Source: Apiotrichum sp. Y4204 | Lineage: Eukaryota > Basidiomycota > Tremellomycetes > Trichosporonales > Trichosporonaceae | Assembly: GCA_025531455.1 (NCBI GenBank) | Contig: JAMYHL010000013.1 | Location: forward strand, 248,001-312,000 | DNA: 64,000 nt | Direction of reading: 5' to 3' | Part shown: positions 56,996 to 64,000 of the stretch, piece by piece | Position numbering within the stretch: position 1 is the stretch's first letter | Layout of the letters: every line of letters begins with the position of its first letter | Notes under the pieces: model-generated | The model's database searches: none | Told to the model about the DNA's origin: nothing | The model's input: only the letters and a program-made list of their open reading frames with translations | Made by a program: the position numbers and the translations under genes

Positions 56996-57997
56996 GTTTT
57001 GACGGATGGGTAGAAGATGGGTGTGGTGAAGAGTAGCAAGAGAGCAGATAACAAGGTTATATTTGAGCAGAGACAACAACTCCGAGGTAGATGATACTCG
57101 TTGGTCGTCAAGCCATCATCATCGAGTCGCCGAAACTCCAACTCCGATCTATCCACACCACCATTGTGCCTCTCCACCCCCCCAACGGATATTCTCAGGT
57201 GTTCACCCACCACTGACGCGCATCCCCACCCACCCAGGTCATGCTGAGCTGCGGAAACCGGTCCCGAAAGCCGACATGCCGGTCCTCTGCATGTCTGAAG
57301 GGGCTGCATGGCCACACGACGGTGGAGTGTGATTCAGGAGCTCAGGAGTTTGTTGGGAGAATGGGATAACCTTGGCGACGCTAGGCGGGGTAAGCGAGGC
57401 TATCGGTCATAAGCGACAGAGATTGCCGCATTTTGGCGGCCGATTTCCAGCGTTCCAGCCGATCCAAGCCGACACTCGTCTGCACACCACCGCAGGACAA
57501 TTCCCATCTTGGCACCATCTAGCGAGGCCAACAACAGTACCCACGGATATTAGCCTGTGCGCGACATTGGAAACAGACAGTGAGCATTATTGTGATATTG
57601 TGAATGTAGTCAAGATAATAGATGCTGATGATACTGGTGGCGCGAACAGCCGCCTCGCGTAACACGGCATACGGATCTTGACATCGGCGTGCCGCTTCGG
57701 CAACAGGCGTTCGCATTGCTCAGTACCGTAGTCAACACATTGGTATTGGCAGGGAGTTCCTTCCACCTGATCCGGATATCCTGCTGATGTGTGTGGCGTC
57801 CGTGAGATTGCATACCTCGATAACGAGGTCGACCGGAAACTCACAGATTGTCCATAATCATCGACACAGTGCTCGTGCTCCACTAGTTCTGACTTTCCGC
57901 AGTTGGTAACCCTGCGACAAGTGCTTCAGTTGCGACAATACGGCTACATGTGACAGTGCGGAGCAATCTTGAAGGCTATACAAGCCGAGAAACAGTC
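56996..57997. other. intergenic region between two minus-strand catabolic genes
   Basis: About 1 kb holds the promoter of the CoA-transferase gene and the 3' flank of the aminotransferase gene. I see no separate gene. Confidence 0.55.
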
Positions 57998-59745
<1,748 letters not shown>

Positions 59746-62700
59746 GGCGGACGTTTGTGTTGAGCAAGGAGACAGTACATTCCTGTTCGCATGTGCTCCT
59801 GTGATATATTAACGTCGTCCCCAGTCGAGTGGGCAGCGACACATACCTTGGGCGGCTACTGCATACTACACAAGTTGGCAGTTGATAGAGTCGTCAGTCG
59901 AGGTGTGTCGAGATGTCGGACATCTCCGAGCGGTGAGGTGGAGGTGACCATGTGTGGCACATGTGGTCAGCGTCAACTACGTCAAGCATCGTTCTTGAGA
60001 TTGAGTTGGACCAAGTTACAAGAAGGCTGTCAGTACGAACGTGCTCTTTATGAGTACCATATGGGCGACAGCCAATGTGCTGCTCATACCCTCTTGCCCA
60101 CGGCACCTCGAGACAGTCAGATTGGATATGGAGCTTCAACATACCGCCGTGGCAAGAAGTCGTGCTGCGGTCGTCCGGCTGGCATTCTTAGCACTTCATG
60201 ATACCAAAGAAACGCGACACGCGGACTACTTGTGTATTGTGACAGCTTGCCACAGCTGCACGTTTTGCCTCTCCTCGTTGAAGGAGACAGAACCATAAAC
60301 ATTTGAGCTGGGAAGAGATTGTTGAGGATCAGTTGGGTTGAGAAACGTCTGACAAAGCTGACGACGCGGCTGGACCCACCAGGCGTCGTCCGGTCTGAAC
60401 GCATCCTCCAGCCTAATGACATTTTAGCGCCAAAGGACGTGTCGTCGATGGTCGCGCTCGATAAATTCACGGAGCGCCACGTTTTGTTACCAATTATTGC
60501 AGCTAGCCGCTGTATCAGATCCACTGCTCCTCCCCGACGGTTCTGTTCCCGACATCGTTGCCGAGGTTACACGACCGTGGGATCTGGAACGTTAGCAGTT
60601 AGCGTAACAGCAATTGCCCTTCTTTCAGATTAGCCTTTGAGATGACTTTAGGATGTGCGAACAACGCGGAGCTGGTGACCCGCCGTATGGGATTCAAATT
60701 GGCACTTGGTTTCCCAGTGGAACTTCGACATAGTCTTGGACTCCTCTGGCCAGCTCCTCTGTGAGTTTTCCGTTCTTCTCCTTGCCCTGTGACGATTCGA
60801 AGTCTCCCGGGAGCAGTGAGACATTGGTGATGTTCAGTATGGCTTGGTGTTAGTCCGACCAACGATATGTGATCTGAGGCTGTTCAAGGTATGTTAATCT
60901 ATGTGGCACGGCTTCTTTGTGGCAGTGTCGTCCTGGAATACCGGGCTATGGAAAGCTGGACCTTGATCTGTATACCCACAGCTTCCACAATTGCTAATTC
61001 CTCCTTCCTAGAAGTGAATATCTGCCGTTCGGTCGTTGCTCAGAATGCCGTACACGCTTCGAGATGGCACCGATTGCTCATCCTGGGATATGGGAGAAGT
61101 CCAGAGTGGCGTACTGGGCAGACCCGCAATCCTCGGAGTGTGGAGTCGGGGTGCACAGCATCTACAAAGCAAAACGCGTAAACTGGAGCTGGTGGGCAGC
61201 AGCGAGTTGTTTGCCGAATCAAGCAATTAAGCAAGTTGAAACGGTCCACTTCGATTTATCGGGGCAAGTTCCGTCGGTACTCTGGAGAGTACCGGGCCAA
61301 CGCCAACGACTCTTTCGTCGAAAGAAGCCTGTGGAACGGGTCCAGATGCCATGCCGTAGTCGCCGACCACGCCTCACTTGCGCCATTTGGTCCACCTCAA
61401 CAAACTGGCACCGATTGTTCCGGGTCGGAGATGAGTCGCTGACTTCCGGGACCTACCCCTACTGTGCGCTCGCTCCCGAACAACTTTGTTTATCGTGTTT
61501 CAATGTCATCCCGGCAAGTCGCACTTCGCTCAATCGGTTGAATGTTGATTGGAGTTCTTCACGCCGTTCTCTTGACCATCGATGATGAAATGGAGACACC
61601 GCCATTGACTTGCCACCATCGCTTATCCAAGAAGGTTTCAAGGTTGTGGAGCTGAAGACAGGGTGTCATCGAAGCAACCTGACCTACGGCACGCGCCTAA
61701 TACCATTACTGGCGTTTTCCATGTCGTTCCCTTCCATGACCTGATGTGGCGCCGGGTTTGCTGTAAACCTCGCGTTGATGGATCACTTCTGACCGCTGAT
61801 GGTGCACACCCCATTGTTCACTTTGTCACCAATACGGCCCACCGACCACACATGATGAAACATCCAGAGCAACCTCATTCTATACCTGGGAAGTCTCTCA
61901 AGATCTCCTTTGGGCAGGTGACTTGTGCCCCTTCGGCGTCGGACAGGTACGACGGCGAACGGACGGACCTAGATATGGTTCCTTCTTGTGGGACCTCAAC
62001 GTAAAGGCTATATCAGTCAGACTGTGCCGTGCCTGAATGCACGCCGAGGTCCCTGTGTTCCGAGCATTCCCTGGGTTTGGGCATGGAGAGCTTTGTCGCG
62101 TTCCATTGGCTCGGAACCTTTGCAACCCGGCCTCAGTGAAGTACGTAAATGCTGTACGTTATGTGCCGCTGAGACATGCTTGTTGGGACCTGACCCAGGG
62201 TAATGTCCTGACAGCGTATGAGCACAGCAAACGCAACTTGGAGGGTTTACTCCTGTCCTCTGGGCCCCCTCTTTCCTCCTCTCACCTTGGCATGAAACCT
62301 TCAAGGCTTCCCGCATATGTCACCAATCGTCAACAAACTCTCCCCGCCCCAAACAAGAATTACACAATCATTGGATCTTGTAACGGCTAGCGACAAGGCA
62401 AAACAGGTTCGATCGCTGGATTACTCTTTCCCGTCCAACCACACACGATCTGGTCCGACGCTCATGTTGGGCGTAGGCTGGAAAACACACTTTGCCCTTC
62501 TATCGTTGCTGTTTGGTTTGCCGCGGAAATCTCAGTCGGGACTAGATTTTCCCAGTGGACGAAACACTTGCGTACTTGTACTGTACAATTGCCCATGGGA
62601 ATCGTTGCTGTGAATAACGGCTGTATTGGATGATTTGGCTACTCGTGCAGCCCTTTGTCTGCTCAATCACGATCAAGCACGGATCGCCTGGTGCGCTGGG

Positions 62701-64000
62701 GTTGTGGAGCCACTAATCTCGCTTTACCCCAGAAACCCTTCGGCCAGTCGGTCGGTCCACCTGGAGCCAGTTGGGAGACAAAAAGGAAGGACCGGGGGCA
62801 GTGTACATTAGGGCGTAAGCATACCCAACCCTATCACCGACTTCCCTGTTTCTTCACCTGCCCGTGTCGAGGCCCCAGGAAAGTTGAAGGGTGCTCTGCA
62901 TTACGGCATGTAAGAATGGCTTCCTGGAGAGGTAGACCGAGGCTGGGGTAGAAGGAACTGGGTGAGTGACCTCATTCCTGCAGGAGGGCCTCAGGACGCA
63001 AGGAGCACTGAGACCTCTGCATAACCGTCCAGTAACCAGTCGTGGCTTTGACAACTAAGGAGGATGCCAATCTGAGTTACGGGAAGAGAGGCTGCCACTC
63101 GTTTGTGCTGTGTAGCATCATTGGAAGCTTGTTTTAGAGCTATGAAGGGAACCGGCCTGGTAATTCACAGCACCCGACAGTTAATCAGTCGCTTGGACTC
63201 GACCCTCGACGCCACGACACGGCGGGGACGCAAGGTTGGAACGTTTTACTTTATTGTTTGCAGCTGTGCGCAATTGGTTGCTTCAAGGTGTGGACCGCAT
63301 GTGGACCGATGGGTGGGCGGTGGAATGGGACCTGGACCCACACTGCCCAATTCTTTGGAGACGAAGGATGCATAATGCGGTCTAGCTGATAATGGGGTCA
63401 AACGGAGAACGACAGGACTGGCGCAATGGCCCGACATGAAGCAGGAATGTGAGCAGAGAATGGAATACACAGGGTGACTGATGCACTCTGGAGGTGCCGA
63501 GGTGCCGAATTGCCGAGGCTACTACGACCTACTCGAGCATTGTTGTTTGAGGTAGCTGTTGCGAGGCAACCGTTACTATGACGCCACATCCCCGACGTTG
63601 TGACTTCTGCTGGGCAGTTGAGAAGCGTCAAGCGGTTCACTCTGAGGTCGCCTAGCTTGTACATGGGCGGGGTGAGTTATTGTACTGCCAGGAGTCCAGG
63701 AGCCCACGAACAGGACACAAGGACAGAATGGACTGGCGGTGGAAGAAGAGAAGTTTGAGGAGGGTCGTTTACGGCACATCGCGTGCAAGTGAGATCCTAC
63801 AGGCCTCAAGTACTGTACTGGCACGCACTTGTACCCCCGACGGGAACATGGCCAGACTCTCTGCGGCGCTTGGGGTCTCACATCCTCCCTGTTCCGAGGT
63901 GAAACTATGCTGTACATACGGGGGCCGAGAGACAGCGCGCAGAGGCTTCCCGATCTATAATGCTTCAGCATGTCACAACTTGCCTCCATCGGAACGCAAC
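59746..64000. other. stretch without a supported gene at the right end
   Basis: The first few hundred bases are the promoter of the aminotransferase gene. No frame beyond shows a known domain. Some short frames read protein-like, for example around 61600-61740 (+) with DLPPSLIQEGFKVVELKTG, but they change frame without splice sites and could be coding relics. Confidence 0.4.

Noticed and set aside
61064..62004. Protein-like fragments suggesting a decayed gene
   Set aside because: Open pieces shift frame without splice signals, and none matches a family I can name.

Overview
The window reads as nuclear DNA of a basidiomycete yeast, most likely a Tremellomycete (a Trichosporonales-type genome is my inference). 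Coding third positions are GC-rich, leaders are pyrimidine-rich, branch points read CTAAC or CTGAC, and GT-AG introns are numerous, many only 33-41 nt long. Most real genes are therefore split into short open stretches. I rebuilt the exon structures by matching splice phase and protein motifs.

Layout. A tRNA-Gly(GCC) with a 6-nt intron lies at 104-180 in a gene-poor 6 kb. An intronless YDR124W/DUF2841-like gene follows at 6276-8069. A very large non-LTR retrotransposon (LINE) with one intact 3540-codon frame occupies about 9.6-20.4 kb, directly after a CAT microsatellite. After a 5 kb desert come a type II membrane protein with a cysteine-less glutaredoxin-like domain (25941-27209, +) and, converging on it, a four-exon AreA-GATA-like/DUF3295 regulator (30972-28220, -). 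A second desert leads to a small membrane-protein gene (35929-35233, -), then an Ncp1-like coiled-coil gene (37219-39508, +) that converges on a methyltransferase with a long disordered N-terminus (42298-40164, -).

A desert of about 9.5 kb (42.5-52.0 kb) follows. The right part is compact: a GPI-anchored secreted protein (52014-52982, +), then three minus-strand genes. These are a CPSF6-like RRM protein with eight exons, a mitochondrial succinyl-CoA:glutarate CoA-transferase homologue with six exons including a 13-nt micro-exon, and a 2-aminoadipate/aromatic aminotransferase with eight exons. The last two fit neighbouring steps of lysine/tryptophan breakdown (2-aminoadipate to 2-oxoadipate, and glutarate to glutaryl-CoA). 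The final 4 kb show no convincing gene.

The most notable items are the giant LINE, the ultra-short introns and micro-exon, the AUG-free leader of the Ncp1-like gene, the cysteine-less glutaredoxin fold, and the amount of apparently gene-free DNA (roughly 35 kb of 64).
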